NCBI GenBank assembly: GCA_019348195.1
Contig: JAHWJX010000006.1
Location: 1-59,001, forward strand
Direction of reading: 5' to 3'
Length of the DNA stretch: 59,001 bases
DNA from: Pseudomonadota bacterium
GTDB lineage: Bacteria > Pseudomonadota > Alphaproteobacteria > Caulobacterales > Caulobacteraceae
Part shown: positions 1 through 9,584 of the stretch, piece after piece
Numbering within the stretch: the stretch's first letter is position 1
Layout: the number at the start of each line of letters is the position of its first letter
Translations under genes and position numbers: made by a program
The notes under the pieces: model-generated
The model's input: only the letters and a program-made list of their open reading frames with translations
What the model was told of the DNA's origin: nothing
The model's database searches: none

Positions 1-102
1 CCTCGCCGACCCGGTCGGCCCTGCACCCAAGCTGGGATCTCGGTGCCGCCACAGAGCTCGCAGCGGGCAGGTGTGGCACCGAGAACCGGGGGACCCACCC
101 GG

Positions 103-552
103 CTAGGCGTCCCGGCCCAGCCGCTCGCGCAGTGCGGCGATCTCGTCGGAGATCGCCTGCGGCAAGCGATCACCGAACTGGGCGAAGTACTCCGGCATCA
201 GCTCCGCCTCCTGCCGCCACACCTCGCGGTCGACGGACAGCAGCAGCTCGAGGTCCCGGGCGGGCAGGTCGAGCCCATCCAGATCGAGCGCGTCCGGCGT
301 CGGGACCACGCCGAGCAGCTGCACGTCGACCCCGGCGCTCGCGAAGCCCGCGGCGGCCGCCGCCTCCAGCATCGGCCCGGACGGCCGGGTGTCGCGGCCG
401 ATGACGGCCAGCGGACGACCGGCCCTGGTACGCAGAGCGAGCAGCTCGTGCGCGGCGCTGCGCGCCACCGCCATCGCCAGCTCAGGGGTGAGGACGTCGC
501 CGTTCGCGAGCCCGCGGACGCCGTCCGTGCCGAAGTAGGCGCGCTTGGTCAT
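103..552 (-). pseudogene. glmM: Chimeric reading frame: GlmM N-terminus joined to a GTP-type PEPCK C-terminus
   Basis: The first ~86 residues are the start of phosphoglucosamine mutase: KRAYFGTDGVRG near the N-terminus, then the IGRDTRPSG stretch and VVPTP. GlmM converts glucosamine-6-P to glucosamine-1-P for UDP-GlcNAc synthesis. From about residue 87 (near position 292) the protein changes to LDLDGLDLPARDLE...FAQFGDRLPQAISDE...RERLG, which I recognise as the extreme C-terminus of a GTP-dependent PEP carboxykinase of actinobacterial type. The catalytic phosphoserine loop and the rest of GlmM are missing, so this 149-aa product cannot be a working mutase. It is divergent from glmS, which acts in the same pathway, so the GlmM half is probably native. 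The PEPCK half is probably an assembly join or a recombination scar. The match to both families is from memory, not from a search. Confidence 0.7.
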
Positions 553-660
553 GGGATATCGGGTTCCGAAACAACGGCTCGTGCAGATTTACCCTTGCGG
601 GTCTTCACAACGGCTAAAGAAGACGATGTTAGCAAGCCGACCCTCCCGGGAGAAGTTTCC

Positions 661-2478
661 ATGTGCGGCATCATAGGGATCGTGGGCCAGACGCCCGTGG
701 CCCCGCGTTTGATCGAAAGCCTCAAGCGGCTCGAGTACCGAGGGTACGACTCCGCCGGGATCGCCGCCTTTGAGAACGGCCGCGTGGTGCGGCGTCGGGC
801 CGAAGGCAAGCTGCGCAATCTGGAGGCGGTGCTCCAGTCGGAGCCGGTCCAAGCCACCGTCGGCGTGGGCCACACCCGTTGGGCCACCCACGGCCGTCCC
901 TCGGAGCGCAACGCCCACCCGCATCAAGCCGGACGCGTCACCGTGGTCCACAACGGCATCATCGAGAACTTCGCCGAGCTGAAGGCGGAGCTGGCTGGCC
1001 AGGGGCGTTCGTTCGAAAGCGAAACGGACACGGAAGTGGTGGCCCACCTGATCGACTCGGAGCTGAAGGCCGGCAAGCCGCCCGTGGAGGCCTTCAAGGC
1101 CGCGCTTGATCGGCTGCGGGGCGCCTACGCCCTGGCCGTGATCATCGAGGGCGAGACGCAACTGGTGCTGGGCGCTCGCCACGGCCCCCCTCTGGTGGTG
1201 GGCTGGGGCCAGGGCGAGATGTTCCTGGGCTCCGATGCGCTGGCGGTAGGCCCCTTCACCAACCGTGTCAGCTATCTGCATGACGGGGACTATGTGGCGC
1301 TGGACGCCCAGGGCGCCCGGGTCTTCGACGGCACGGGCGCGGAGGTCTCCCGGCCGCCCAAGCAGGTGTCCTCGTCCGCGGCGGTGATGGAGAAGGGCAA
1401 CTACCGCCACTTCATGGAGAAGGAGATCCACGATCAGCCGGAGGCCGTGCAGCACACCCTGGCGGCCTATCTCGATCCGGTTCGGATGCGCGCGGAGGCG
1501 CCGGACGGCTTCGACTTCAGCACGATCGACCGCATCCAGATCGTGGCCTGCGGGACGGCCTATTACGCCGGGGTGATCGCGAAATACCTGTTCGAGCGCT
1601 ACGCCGGTCTGCCCACCGACGTCGAGGTGGCCTCCGAATTCCGCTACCGCTCCCCGGCCCTTTCCCCGCGAACCCTGGCGATCGCCATCTCGCAATCGGG
1701 CGAGACGGCCGACACTCTCGCGGCTCTCCGCCACGCCCGCGCCGAAGGGCAGAAGATCGCGGTCGTCGTCAACGTGCCGACCAGCTCGATGGCCCGCGAG
1801 GCCGACCGGCTATGGCCCACGCACGCCGGGCCGGAGATCGGCGTGGCCTCCACCAAGGCCTTCACCGCCCAGGTCTCCGCCCTCACCGCCCTGGTGATCG
1901 CCGCCGCTGGCAAGCGCAAGAAGGTGGACGGGAACGAACAGGCCCGCATGGTCCGGCTGCTGCTTGAAGCCCCCCGCCTGATCGCGGAAGCCTCCGAAGC
2001 GGAGGATGAGGTGCGCGCGATCGCCTACGACCTCTCCAAGGCGCGCGACGTCCTCTACCTGGGCCGCGGAGCCATGTCCGCCCTGGCCATGGAAGGGGCG
2101 CTGAAGCTCAAGGAGATCAGCTACATCCACGCGGAAGGTTACGCGGCGGGAGAGCTCAAGCACGGGCCGATCGCCTTGATCGACGAACAAACGCCGGTGA
2201 TCGCGCTGGCGCCCTACGACGAGCTCTTCGAGAAGACCCAGTCCAACCTGCAGGAGGTCGGCGCCCGGGGCGGCCCGGTGATCGCGGTGACCGACCGGCG
2301 GGGCGCGCCGCACCTGTCCTCCACCGCGCGCTTGATCATCGCGCCCGAAGCCGACCCGCTGATCGCGCCCCTGGTTTTCGCACCGGCGATCCAGCTGCTC
2401 GCCTACTACACGGCCGTGCACAAAGGGACGGACGTGGACCAGCCCCGCAACCTCGCCAAATCGGTCACGGTGGAGTGA
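661..2478 (+). CDS. glmS: Glutamine--fructose-6-phosphate aminotransferase (isomerizing)
   Basis: GlmS makes glucosamine-6-phosphate from fructose-6-phosphate and glutamine, the first committed step to UDP-GlcNAc for peptidoglycan and LPS. I start at the ATG at 661, because it gives the obligatory MCGIIGIVG N-terminus with the nucleophilic Cys directly after Met; a GGGAGAAG ribosome-binding site lies just upstream. The product is 605 aa, the normal length. The glutaminase domain (about 1-240) includes YRGYDSAG and GHTRWATHG. Two SIS isomerase domains follow, with ISQSGETADT and GVASTKAFTAQ, and the conserved C-terminus DQPRNLAKSVTVE is intact. It is transcribed away from the glmM fragment and convergent with a small membrane protein gene. 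Confidence 0.97.
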   Translation: MCGIIGIVGQTPVAPRLIESLKRLEYRGYDSAGIAAFENGRVVRRRAEGKLRNLEAVLQSEPVQATVGVGHTRWATHGRPSERNAHPHQAGRVTVVHNGIIENFAELKAELAGQGRSFESETDTEVVAHLIDSELKAGKPPVEAFKAALDRLRGAYALAVIIEGETQLVLGARHGPPLVVGWGQGEMFLGSDALAVGPFTNRVSYLHDGDYVALDAQGARVFDGTGAEVSRPPKQVSSSAAVMEKGNYRHFMEKEIHDQPEAVQHTLAAYLDPVRMRAEAPDGFDFSTIDRIQIVACGTAYYAGVIAKYLFERYAGLPTDVEVASEFRYRSPALSPRTLAIAISQSGETADTLAALRHARAEGQKIAVVVNVPTSSMAREADRLWPTHAGPEIGVASTKAFTAQVSALTALVIAAAGKRKKVDGNEQARMVRLLLEAPRLIAEASEAEDEVRAIAYDLSKARDVLYLGRGAMSALAMEGALKLKEISYIHAEGYAAGELKHGPIALIDEQTPVIALAPYDELFEKTQSNLQEVGARGGPVIAVTDRRGAPHLSSTARLIIAPEADPLIAPLVFAPAIQLLAYYTAVHKGTDVDQPRNLAKSVTVE

Positions 2479-2482
2479 GCCG

Positions 2483-2917
2483 TCAGGCTCCGGACGGCGG
2501 CGCGGGCTCGGGCGCCTCGTCAGCGCTGGGTCCGATCGCCCGATAGCTCGGCCGCAGAGGGGCGCTCTCCTGGCGGGGGCGCGCCGGCCGCCGCGCTCGG
2601 GCGGGCCGCCGCCCCTGGGCCGGCTGCGCCGCCGTCGCCGCTGAAGGCAGGGGCGGTCCTTCCACCACGGCGCTGCCCGGCCCTCCGGGCCCGCCGGCCG
2701 GCCCGGGATCCAGCGCCGGCACCAAGGCCACGGCCTGCACCGCGTTGGCCGTGGCCCTTCGGGCGGAGCCGCGGACCTGTGTGGCGTCGCGGCTTCCATC
2801 CCCCCGTCCACCCAGCGCCGCCCAGGCGAGCAGGGCCAGGGCCAGCAGCGCGGCCCCGCACGCCAGCCACAAGGTCCAGGGTCTCGAGCGCCGCGGCGCC
2901 CTTGCATCGAAAGTCAT
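2483..2917 (-). CDS. Hypothetical single-pass membrane protein, Pro/Arg/Ala-rich
   Basis: This predicted 144-aa protein has a basic N-terminus (residues 1-14), one clear membrane segment at about 15-34 (LWLACGAALLALALLAWAAL) and a low-complexity tail rich in Pro, Arg and Ala. The topology would be inside-out with the tail in the periplasm. I recognise no family. It ends 5 bp from the glmS stop on the opposite strand and starts 84 bp from galU, which is transcribed divergently. The amino-acid bias of the tail could also arise from a random high-GC frame, so the membrane segment is the main reason to keep it. Confidence 0.45.
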   Translation of the reverse strand: MTFDARAPRRSRPWTLWLACGAALLALALLAWAALGGRGDGSRDATQVRGSARRATANAVQAVALVPALDPGPAGGPGGPGSAVVEGPPLPSAATAAQPAQGRRPARARRPARPRQESAPLRPSYRAIGPSADEAPEPAPPSGA

Positions 2918-3001
2918 TCAACCCTCCGAAGGCTTGCACCGGGACCACGACCGGCTAAGCCCACACCCGCAACATCGTGCACGCGCAGCGGAGGCCAAGG
3001 C

Positions 3002-3889
3002 ATGGCGGCTCAGACCAAGGTTCGCAAGGCGGTTCTCCCCGTCGCCGGCTTCGGCACCCGCGTCCTGCCCGGCACCAAGGTCGTCGCCAAGGAGCTCCTC
3101 AACGTCGTGGACCGCCCGATCCTGAGCTACATCGTGGCCGAGGCGCGCGCAGCCGGCATCGAGCACTTCGTCTTCGTGACCGGCCGCGGCAAGGCCGCCA
3201 TCGAGGACTATTTCGACCACCACGTCGAGCTGGAAGCGGCGCTGGAGAGCAAGGGCAAGACCGCGCTGCTGAATGAGATCCGCACGGAGCTGCCTCGGCC
3301 CGGCGAGATGAGCTTCGTGCGGCAGATGCAGCCGCTGGGGCTGGGGCATGCGGTGTGGTGCGCCCGGGACATCGTTGGCGACGAGCCGTTCGCGGTCATG
3401 CTGCCCGACATGATCATGGCCGCGGCCCGGCCCGCGCTGGGGCAGCTGGTGGACGCGCACGCCCGAACAGGCGGCAACCTCATCCTAGTCGAGCCCGTGC
3501 CGGAGGCGGAGGTGCACAAGTACGGCGTGGTGGCGCCCGATCCGACCCGTCCTCGCCAGGGGGCTGTCATCCCGATCTCCGGGATGGTGGAGAAGCCGCC
3601 GGTGGGGACCGCCCCGTCCAACCTGTACGTCAACGGTCGCTACATCCTGCAGCCGGAGATCTTCGGCCTGCTGGCCGACCAGACCGCCGGCGCGGGGGGC
3701 GAGATCCAGCTCACGGACGCCATGGCCCGGCTGATGGCCTCCCAGCCCTTCCACGCCGTCGAACTCGACGGTCACACCCACGACTGCGGGGACAAGATCG
3801 GCCTGCTCCGCGCCAATGTAGCCATGGCGCTGGCCCGCCCGGATCTGGGCGCAGCGGCCCGCGAAGCGATCGAGGAGCTGCTGGGCTAG
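3002..3889 (+). CDS. galU: UTP--glucose-1-phosphate uridylyltransferase
   Basis: The enzyme makes UDP-glucose from UTP and glucose-1-P, feeding exopolysaccharide, LPS core and cell-envelope sugars. The 295-aa protein starts with the nucleotidyltransferase signature VLPVAGFGTRVLPGTKVVAKELL (G-x-G-T-R and the downstream TK...KE). It also has VDRPILSYIVAEA, the LGHAVWCARDIVGDEPFAVMLPD core with the metal-binding Asp, and the C-terminal GGEIQLTDAM and DCGDKIG segments typical of bacterial GalU. A GGAGG site precedes the ATG at 3002. The 3' end is convergent with recA, separated by 17 bp. Confidence 0.95.
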   Translation: MAAQTKVRKAVLPVAGFGTRVLPGTKVVAKELLNVVDRPILSYIVAEARAAGIEHFVFVTGRGKAAIEDYFDHHVELEAALESKGKTALLNEIRTELPRPGEMSFVRQMQPLGLGHAVWCARDIVGDEPFAVMLPDMIMAAARPALGQLVDAHARTGGNLILVEPVPEAEVHKYGVVAPDPTRPRQGAVIPISGMVEKPPVGTAPSNLYVNGRYILQPEIFGLLADQTAGAGGEIQLTDAMARLMASQPFHAVELDGHTHDCGDKIGLLRANVAMALARPDLGAAAREAIEELLG

Positions 3890-3906
3890 CCGCTCCTCGA
3901 TTTGGC

Positions 3907-4983
3907 TTAGATGTCGTCCCCCTCCTCGGGGCCGACCAGCAGCTTTTCTTCGATCACCCCGGCGTTGCCGCGCACAGCCGATTCGATGGCGTCGGCCATG
4001 TCGGGATTGGCCTTGAGGAACTCCTTGGCGTTGTCCCGGCCCTGGCCGATCCGGGTCGAGCTGTAGCTGAACCAGCTGCCGGACTTCTCGACGATGCCGG
4101 CCTTGACCCCCAGGTCGAGGATCTCGCCCACCTTGGAGATGCCCTGGCCGTACATGATGTCGAACTCCACCTCCCGGAACGGCGGCGCGACCTTGTTCTT
4201 GACCACCTTCACCCGAGTGGAGTTGCCCACCACTTCGTCACGCTGCTTGATCGCGCCGATGCGTCGGATGTCCAGACGGACCGAGGCGTAGAATTTGAGC
4301 GCATTGCCGCCCGTGGTGGTCTCGGGCGAGCCGTACATCACGCCGATCTTCATGCGGATCTGGTTGATGAAGATGACGATGCACTTGCTCTTGCTGATCG
4401 AGCCGGTGAGCTTGCGCAGCGCCTGGCTCATGAGCCGCGCCTGCAGGCCCGGCAGGCTGTCGCCCATCTCGCCCTCGATCTCGGCCTTGGGCGTGAGCGC
4501 AGCGACCGAGTCGACCACCACGATGTCCACCGCGCCCGAGCGCACCAGGGTGTCGACGATCTCCAGCGCCTGCTCGCCCGTGTCGGGCTGCGACACCAGC
4601 AGATCGTCCAGGTTCACGCCCAGCTTCTGGGCGTAGACGGGATCCAGGGCGTGCTCGGCGTCCACAAAGGCCGCGGTGCCCCCGCTCTTCTGCACCTCGG
4701 CCACGGTGTGCAGCGCCAAGGTGGTCTTGCCGGACGACTCGGGCCCGAAGACCTCGATGACCCGCCCTCGCGGCAGGCCGCCGATGCCGAGCGCCATGTC
4801 CAGCGACAGCGACCCGGTGGAGACCGACTCCACCTCGGCCACCACGCCGCCCTTGCCCAGCTTCATCACCGAGCCTTTGCCGAACGCCCGGTCGATCTGC
4901 GAAAGCGCCGCTTCCAGCGCCTTTTGCTTGTCGCCGTCGTCCTTGCTGTCCTTGCCGCTAAGCCGCACCACCTGCCCCATCAT
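3907..4983 (-). CDS. recA: Recombinase RecA
   Basis: RecA forms ATP-dependent filaments on single-stranded DNA, drives strand exchange and activates LexA cleavage. An upstream in-frame start exists at 5052, but I choose the ATG at 4983 ([10 protein letters not shown]), because a GAGAAGGA ribosome-binding site sits just before it and the result, 358 aa, is the usual length. Visible motifs are [11 protein letters not shown] near residue 40, Walker A GPESSGKT, the [12 protein letters not shown] stretch, [37 protein letters not shown] (shown here in part) and an acidic C-terminus ending GPEEGDDI. I saw no clear LexA box upstream by eye. Confidence 0.97.
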   Translation of the reverse strand: MMGQVVRLSGKDSKDDGDKQKALEAALSQIDRAFGKGSVMKLGKGGVVAEVESVSTGSLSLDMALGIGGLPRGRVIEVFGPESSGKTTLALHTVAEVQKSGGTAAFVDAEHALDPVYAQKLGVNLDDLLVSQPDTGEQALEIVDTLVRSGAVDIVVVDSVAALTPKAEIEGEMGDSLPGLQARLMSQALRKLTGSISKSKCIVIFINQIRMKIGVMYGSPETTTGGNALKFYASVRLDIRRIGAIKQRDEVVGNSTRVKVVKNKVAPPFREVEFDIMYGQGISKVGEILDLGVKAGIVEKSGSWFSYSSTRIGQGRDNAKEFLKANPDMADAIESAVRGNAGVIEEKLLVGPEEGDDI

Positions 4984-5134
4984 CGTTCCTTCTCCCGCTC
5001 TAGCGGATTCCAGCCCCGGCCGGCAGCCCCGGTCGCGAGCCCATTTGGTCACCTTTTGTTCTGGTACGCAAGCCCTACGTCGGAACCGGTCGCAGGGCCC
5101 CGGCTTAGGCGGGGAGAGTCAGGGGGACGGCACG

Positions 5135-5343
5135 GTGGCGGAAGAATTCGAGCCCGGCGACAAGGTCGGCTGGGACAGCAGCGGCGGCCATTCCACCGGA
5201 GTGGTGGTCAAGAAGGAACGGGCACGGCGAAGGTCAAGGGCCACACGGCCAAGGCCTGGAAGGAAGAGCCTCAGTACCGGGTCAAGAGCGACAAGTCCGG
5301 CAAAGAGGCGATCCACAAGCCGGACGAGCTGAAGAAGAGCTAG
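5135..5343 (+). pseudogene. DUF2945 (Hva1/TUDOR-like) small protein, frameshifted
   Basis: From the GTG at 5135 one frame reads AEEFEPGDKVGWDSSGGHSTGVVVKKE. The family continues in the next frame from about 5219: TGTAKVKGHTAKAWKEEP, then [23 protein letters not shown] and a stop. The two halves join perfectly as one ~69-aa DUF2945 protein if a single base is restored near 5217-5220. The family is a small basic TUDOR-like fold of unknown role. This is either a real one-base deletion or a sequencing error. The stop codon overlaps the end of dxs on the other strand. Confidence 0.75.
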
Positions 5344-7253
5344 GCGCGGAGCCCGGCCGCGCTTCGCCCCGCCCCAAGGGCGCCCAGGGCGGCGCGGACG
5401 ATGCCATCGGCGTCGAGGCCGGCCTGGGCGTACATCACCTCGGGCTTGTCCTGGTCCTGGAAGACGTCCGGCAGGGTGAGGGTGCGGACCTTCAGCCCCC
5501 GGTCCAGAGCGCCCCGCTCGGCCAGCAGTTGAAGGACAAAGGCTCCAAACCCGCCGACCGCCCCCTCCTCCACCGTGATCAGCGCCTCGTGCTCGCGCGC
5601 GAGCCTGAGAATCAGGTCCTCGTCCAGCGGCTTGGCGAAGCGCGCGTCCGCCACCGTGGCCGACAGCCCTCGGGCGGCCAGCCGCTCGGCCGCCAGCAGC
5701 GATTCCTGCAACCGCGTGCCCAGTGACAGGATGGCGACGGCCGTGCCCTCCCGCACAATACGACCGTGGCCGATCTCGAGCGGCTGCGACGGATCCGGGA
5801 TCTCCAGCCCCCAGCCGTCGCCGCGCGGATAGCGAAAGGCGCTGGGCCGATCGTCGATCTGCGCCGCCGTGGCCACCATGCGGGACAGCTCGACCTCGTC
5901 GGCGGCGGCCATCAGCACCATGCCCGGCAGCGCCCCCAGGTAGCCGATATCGAAGGATCCTGCGTGGGTGGCCCCGTCCGCACCCACCAGTCCCGCCCGG
6001 TCCATGGCGAAGCGCACGGGCAGCTGCTGGATGGCCACGTCATGCACGACCTGGTCGTATCCCCGCTGGAGGAAGGTCGAATAGATGGCGCAGAACGGCT
6101 TCATGCCGTCGGCGGCCAGGCCCGCCGCGAAGGTCACAGCGTGCTGCTCGGCGATGCCCACGTCGAAGGTCCGCTCCGGAAAGCGCTCCCCGAAAAGGTC
6201 CAGCCCCGTGCCCGCCGGCATGGCGGCCGTGACCGCCACGATACGCTCGTCCCGCTCCGCCTGGCGTATCAGCTCGCTGGCGAAGACCTTGGTGTAGCTG
6301 GGCGCATTGGCCTTGGCCTTGGTCTGCTGGCCGGTGACCACGTCGAACTTCACCACGCCGTGGTACTTGTCGGCGCTGTCCTCGGCGGGCGCGTAGCCCT
6401 TGCCCTTTTGCGTGACAACATGGACCAGCACGGGGCGGTCGGTGATCTCCGAGGCGTTCTTCAGCACACCGTGCAGCGCCTCCATGTCGTGTCCGTCGAT
6501 CGGGCCGACGTAGTAGAAGCCCAGCTCCTCGAAGAAGGTCCCGCCCGTGACCATGCCGCGGGCGTATTCCTCCGCCTTGCGCGCCGCGTTCTCCAGCGGC
6601 CGCGGCAGGACGCCGGCCACCGACTTGCCCAGCTTGCGCAGCGCTTGATAGCCGCCGCCGCTGACCAGCCGCGCCATATAGGCGCTCATGCCGCCCACGG
6701 GCGGGGCGATGCTCATGTCGTTGTCGTTCAGCACCACCATCAGCTGCCGGGTGGTGTGCGCGGCGTTGTTCATGGCCTCATAGGCCATGCCCGCGCTGAT
6801 GGAGCCGTCGCCGATGACGGCGACCACCTTGTTGTCGCGGCCTTGCAGGTCGCGCGAAGCGGCGAAGCCCAGCGCCGCTGAGATGGAGGTGCCGGCGTGC
6901 GCCGCGCCGAACGGGTCGTATTGGCTTTCGCTCCGTTTGGTGAAGCCGGACAGCCCACCGCCCTGGCGTAGGGTGCGGATGCGGTCGCGGCGCCCTGTCA
7001 GGATCTTGTGCGGATAAGCCTGGTGGCCGACGTCCCAGATCAGGATGTCGCGCGGGGTGTCGAACACCGCGTGCAGCGCCACCGTCAACTCCACCACGCC
7101 CAGCGCCGAACCCAGGTGACCGCCTGTGGTGCTGACCGTGTCCACCGTCTCGGCCCGGAGCTCCTCGGCCACCTGCTTGAGCTGATCGGTGCTGAGCTGG
7201 CGCAGGTCGGCGGGGTCGGCGACCGTGTCGAGCAACGGCGTGGAAGGCGTCAT
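5340..7253 (-). CDS. dxs: 1-deoxy-D-xylulose-5-phosphate synthase
   Basis: Dxs condenses pyruvate and glyceraldehyde-3-P using thiamine diphosphate, the entry step of the MEP isoprenoid pathway. I start at the ATG at 7253 ([11 protein letters not shown]), giving 637 aa, the family norm; an upstream in-frame extension lacks family character. Motifs seen include the TPP-binding [45 protein letters not shown], the transketolase-like [18 protein letters not shown], and the C-terminal domain starting near [15 protein letters not shown]-type sequence ([14 protein letters not shown] here). It lies 26 bp downstream of ispA in an xseB-csaA-ispA-dxs run, consistent with one isoprenoid transcription unit. 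Confidence 0.96.
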   Translation of the reverse strand: MTPSTPLLDTVADPADLRQLSTDQLKQVAEELRAETVDTVSTTGGHLGSALGVVELTVALHAVFDTPRDILIWDVGHQAYPHKILTGRRDRIRTLRQGGGLSGFTKRSESQYDPFGAAHAGTSISAALGFAASRDLQGRDNKVVAVIGDGSISAGMAYEAMNNAAHTTRQLMVVLNDNDMSIAPPVGGMSAYMARLVSGGGYQALRKLGKSVAGVLPRPLENAARKAEEYARGMVTGGTFFEELGFYYVGPIDGHDMEALHGVLKNASEITDRPVLVHVVTQKGKGYAPAEDSADKYHGVVKFDVVTGQQTKAKANAPSYTKVFASELIRQAERDERIVAVTAAMPAGTGLDLFGERFPERTFDVGIAEQHAVTFAAGLAADGMKPFCAIYSTFLQRGYDQVVHDVAIQQLPVRFAMDRAGLVGADGATHAGSFDIGYLGALPGMVLMAAADEVELSRMVATAAQIDDRPSAFRYPRGDGWGLEIPDPSQPLEIGHGRIVREGTAVAILSLGTRLQESLLAAERLAARGLSATVADARFAKPLDEDLILRLAREHEALITVEEGAVGGFGAFVLQLLAERGALDRGLKVRTLTLPDVFQDQDKPEVMYAQAGLDADGIVRAALGALGAGRSAAGLRA

Positions 7254-7279
7254 GGCTGGTCTTTCATTCGCCGACGGAG

Positions 7280-8191
7280 TCAGGCCTTGCGCTCCAGCAC
7301 ATAGTCCACACTGGCGCGCAGCGCATCCGCCTTGGGTCCGAACACATCCAGATGACCCTTGCATTGCTCCGCCAGGAGCGCGATCCGGCCCTTCGCCGCA
7401 TCGACCCCCAGCAGGGTGACGAAGTTGGCCTTGCCCTTGGTCGCGTCCTTGCCGCCGGCGGTCTTGCCCAGCAGGTCCTCGTCGCCTTCGACGTCCAGCA
7501 CGTCGTCCACGATTTGATAGGCCAGGCCCAGGTCCTGGGCGAAGTGCATCAGCGCCGCCCGCTCGGGCTCAAGCGCCCGGGCGATCACCACCGGGATCTG
7601 AAAGGCGTAGGCGATCAGGGCGCCGGTCTTCATCCGCTGCATCCGGGCCGCGGCGCCCAGGTCTTCGCCGGCCCCCAGGAGGTCGATCATCTGACCGCCG
7701 GCCATGCCCTGCGCCCCGCTGGCCTGGGCCAGCCGCAGCACCAGCTCGGCCCGGACCCGACCGTCGGCGTGCGTGTCCGGGTCGGCCAACAGCTCAAAGG
7801 CGAAGCATTGCAGCGCGTCGCCCGCCAGGACGGCGGTGGCCTCGTCATACTGCCGGTGCACGGTGGGTCGCCCCCGCCGCAGGTCGTCGTCGTCCATACA
7901 GGGCAGGTCGTCGTGGATCAGCGAATAGGCGTGCACGCATTCCAGCGCGCAGGCGGCGCGGAGCACGCCGCGCTCGTCCAGCTGGAACATCCGCGCCGTC
8001 TCCAGCGCGAAGAAGGGGCGCAACCGCTTGCCCGGCCCGAGCGCCGCATAACGCATGGCTTCCAACAACCGGGCTTCCGGCCCCTCGCTGCGCGGCAGCA
8101 GCTCGTCCAGCGCCACCGTGACCAGGTCGGCCACCTCCGCCACCCGCTCCGCCACGCCCTGCCCGTCGTCGTTCATGGCGGACGGGGTCAA
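7280..8191 (-). CDS. ispA: Polyprenyl (farnesyl) diphosphate synthase
   Basis: The enzyme condenses isopentenyl and dimethylallyl diphosphates to geranyl and farnesyl diphosphate, precursors of undecaprenyl-P and quinones. The first aspartate-rich motif is [17 protein letters not shown], and the second is [25 protein letters not shown], which has the short insertion typical of bacterial IspA. The product is 303 aa from a TTG at 8191. That TTG has a GGGAGG site 5 bases upstream and overlaps the csaA stop; an ATG at 8176 would remove only 5 residues but lacks a good ribosome-binding site. Position between csaA and dxs supports a shared transcript. Confidence 0.93.
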   Translation of the reverse strand: MTPSAMNDDGQGVAERVAEVADLVTVALDELLPRSEGPEARLLEAMRYAALGPGKRLRPFFALETARMFQLDERGVLRAACALECVHAYSLIHDDLPCMDDDDLRRGRPTVHRQYDEATAVLAGDALQCFAFELLADPDTHADGRVRAELVLRLAQASGAQGMAGGQMIDLLGAGEDLGAAARMQRMKTGALIAYAFQIPVVIARALEPERAALMHFAQDLGLAYQIVDDVLDVEGDEDLLGKTAGGKDATKGKANFVTLLGVDAAKGRIALLAEQCKGHLDVFGPKADALRASVDYVLERKA

Positions 8192-8538
8192 TACAGCCTC
8201 CCGCCGTCCGGCGCGTCGCGATCAACCGTGATCAGCACCACCTGGCCGGCCCCGTCCGGAAAGCCCAGGCACAGAACCTCGCTCATCATCGGCCCGATCT
8301 GGCGCGGTGGGAAGTTCACCACGGCCGCCACGCGCCGCCCCACCAGTTGCTCGGGCGTATAGTTGACCGTGACCTGGGCCGAGGACCGCCTGGTCCCGAT
8401 CTCCGGGCCGAAGTCGACCGTCAGCTTGAACGCGGGCTTGCGGGCCTCCGGAAAGGGCTCAGCCGCGCGGATGGTGCCCAGCCGGATGTCCACCCTGGCG
8501 AAGTCGTCCCAAGTGATGGGCTCCTCCGGACCGGCCAT
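8188..8538 (-). CDS. csaA: CsaA-type tRNA-binding domain chaperone
   Basis: This 116-aa protein consists of a single OB-fold tRNA-binding domain: [28 protein letters not shown], then [42 protein letters not shown] (quoted in part). This matches CsaA, a small homodimeric export-related chaperone and tRNA-binding protein. It is inserted between xseB (3 bp gap) and ispA (stop overlapping the ispA TTG), so it is very likely co-transcribed with them. Function beyond the fold is not shown by the sequence. Confidence 0.9.
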   Translation of the reverse strand: MAGPEEPITWDDFARVDIRLGTIRAAEPFPEARKPAFKLTVDFGPEIGTRRSSAQVTVNYTPEQLVGRRVAAVVNFPPRQIGPMMSEVLCLGFPDGAGQVVLITVDRDAPDGGRLY

Positions 8539-8541
8539 GGC

Positions 8542-8811
8542 TCAGCCGAACTCCGCGGGCTCGACACGCGCCGCCTCGCCGTTCGGCCCGACCACGATCT
8601 TCTCCACGCGCAGGCGCGCCGCTTCCAGTTTGCCCTCGCAATGCGCCTTGAGGCGGGCGCCGCGTTCATAGCGTTCGATGGACTGCTCTAGCGGCGCCTG
8701 GCCGCTTTCCAGCTCCGCCACGATCCGTTCCAGCTCGGCCAGCGCCTGCTCGAAGCTAAGTCCGGAGATGTCGTCGGAGCCGCCGCGCACAGCAGGAGGA
8801 GAGTCCGTCAT
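8542..8811 (-). CDS. xseB: Exodeoxyribonuclease VII small subunit
   Basis: XseB wraps around the large subunit XseA to form the single-strand-specific exonuclease VII. The 89-aa protein has the family core: LSFEQALAELERIVAELESGQAPLEQSIERYERGARLKAHCEGKL (quoted as a contiguous helical region at about residues 19-65), followed by RLRVEKI. Length is typical. It is the first gene of the run with csaA, ispA and dxs; xseB-ispA-dxs linkage is common in Proteobacteria. xseA is not in the window. Confidence 0.93.
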   Translation of the reverse strand: MTDSPPAVRGGSDDISGLSFEQALAELERIVAELESGQAPLEQSIERYERGARLKAHCEGKLEAARLRVEKIVVGPNGEAARVEPAEFG

Positions 8812-8920
8812 GAGCGGACCCTAACGAGCCCCCCGGCCCCGCACAACGTCCGCTCACCAAGGAACGCACGAGCCGTGCCCGGCCAAAAACGTCGCCGCCG
8901 ACGTCCGCGGGATTCCCGGC

Positions 8921-9544
8921 TCACCCCTGCTCGAAGCGCTGGGCGCACCAATAACGGTAACCGCCCGTGGAGACCCGGCGCCAGCCCCGGGCCTTGAGCT
9001 CCCGCCCGATCATTGCGTTGAAGAATCCGTGCGCAAGCAGCAGCACGTCCTGCCCGCCTTCCGCAGCCTCGATCAGCCGTGACGCCGCCTCTCGAGCCCG
9101 CGCCGTCGCCCGAGTTCGCGTTTCCTGCCCGTCATGGTGCCCGAAGAACCACCAGGCGCTTCTCGCAATCACGCCCCAGGTCCGCGGCGAGAGCTTGAGC
9201 CAGCGCGGCAGGGAGGGCGGCGGCAGGGGCGCCTCCACGAAGACGGGATCGGAACGGAAGTGGTCCGGTCCCACCACCGCCCGCGCGGTCTCCACCGAGC
9301 GTCGCCGCACCGAACAGAACACGACCCCGGCCGCCCGCGCCGCCTGCACCAAGCCGGAGGGGGGCGTCTGCCCATGCAGAAGCCCGCCTTCCTCATAGCT
9401 GGCCCACCACCTGCGGTAGCCCGCAGCGTCCAGCCGAACCCGCCGGGACAGCGCCGGTTCTCCGTGACGCGCGAGCACGATCGCGCCCGGGGCTGCGGCC
9501 AGGTCGCGGGTCGGCAAGGGTTTCAGGGCGGCGGTCGCCGTCAT
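8921..9544 (-). CDS. Histidine phosphatase family protein
   Basis: The phosphohistidine signature VLARHGEP is at about residues 23-30 (catalytic His27), and a second conserved segment reads LLLAHGFFNAMIGRELKARGW near the C-terminus, with the second catalytic His. The conserved arginine/serine segment FCSVRRRSVETARAVVG lies between. The 207-aa size fits a short branch of the phosphoglycerate mutase-like superfamily. Substrate cannot be told from the sequence. A GTG three bases upstream (9547) is an alternative start. It is a lone gene between xseB and a histone deacetylase-like gene on the same strand. Confidence 0.85.
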   Translation of the reverse strand: MTATAALKPLPTRDLAAAPGAIVLARHGEPALSRRVRLDAAGYRRWWASYEEGGLLHGQTPPSGLVQAARAAGVVFCSVRRRSVETARAVVGPDHFRSDPVFVEAPLPPPSLPRWLKLSPRTWGVIARSAWWFFGHHDGQETRTRATARAREAASRLIEAAEGGQDVLLLAHGFFNAMIGRELKARGWRRVSTGGYRYWCAQRFEQG

Positions 9545-9584
9545 CACGCGCGCTTATAGGCCGCTTTGGTGACAGCGCCGACTC

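Noticed and set aside
4984-5052. A longer N-terminus for RecA
   Set aside because: The 23 extra residues lack RecA character, and the ATG at 4983 has a good ribosome-binding site and gives the normal length.
3355-5343. A 662-codon plus-strand frame over the end of galU and all of recA
   Set aside because: It is out of frame with galU and antisense to recA; only its last ~40 codons match a real protein, as the second half of the frameshifted DUF2945 gene.
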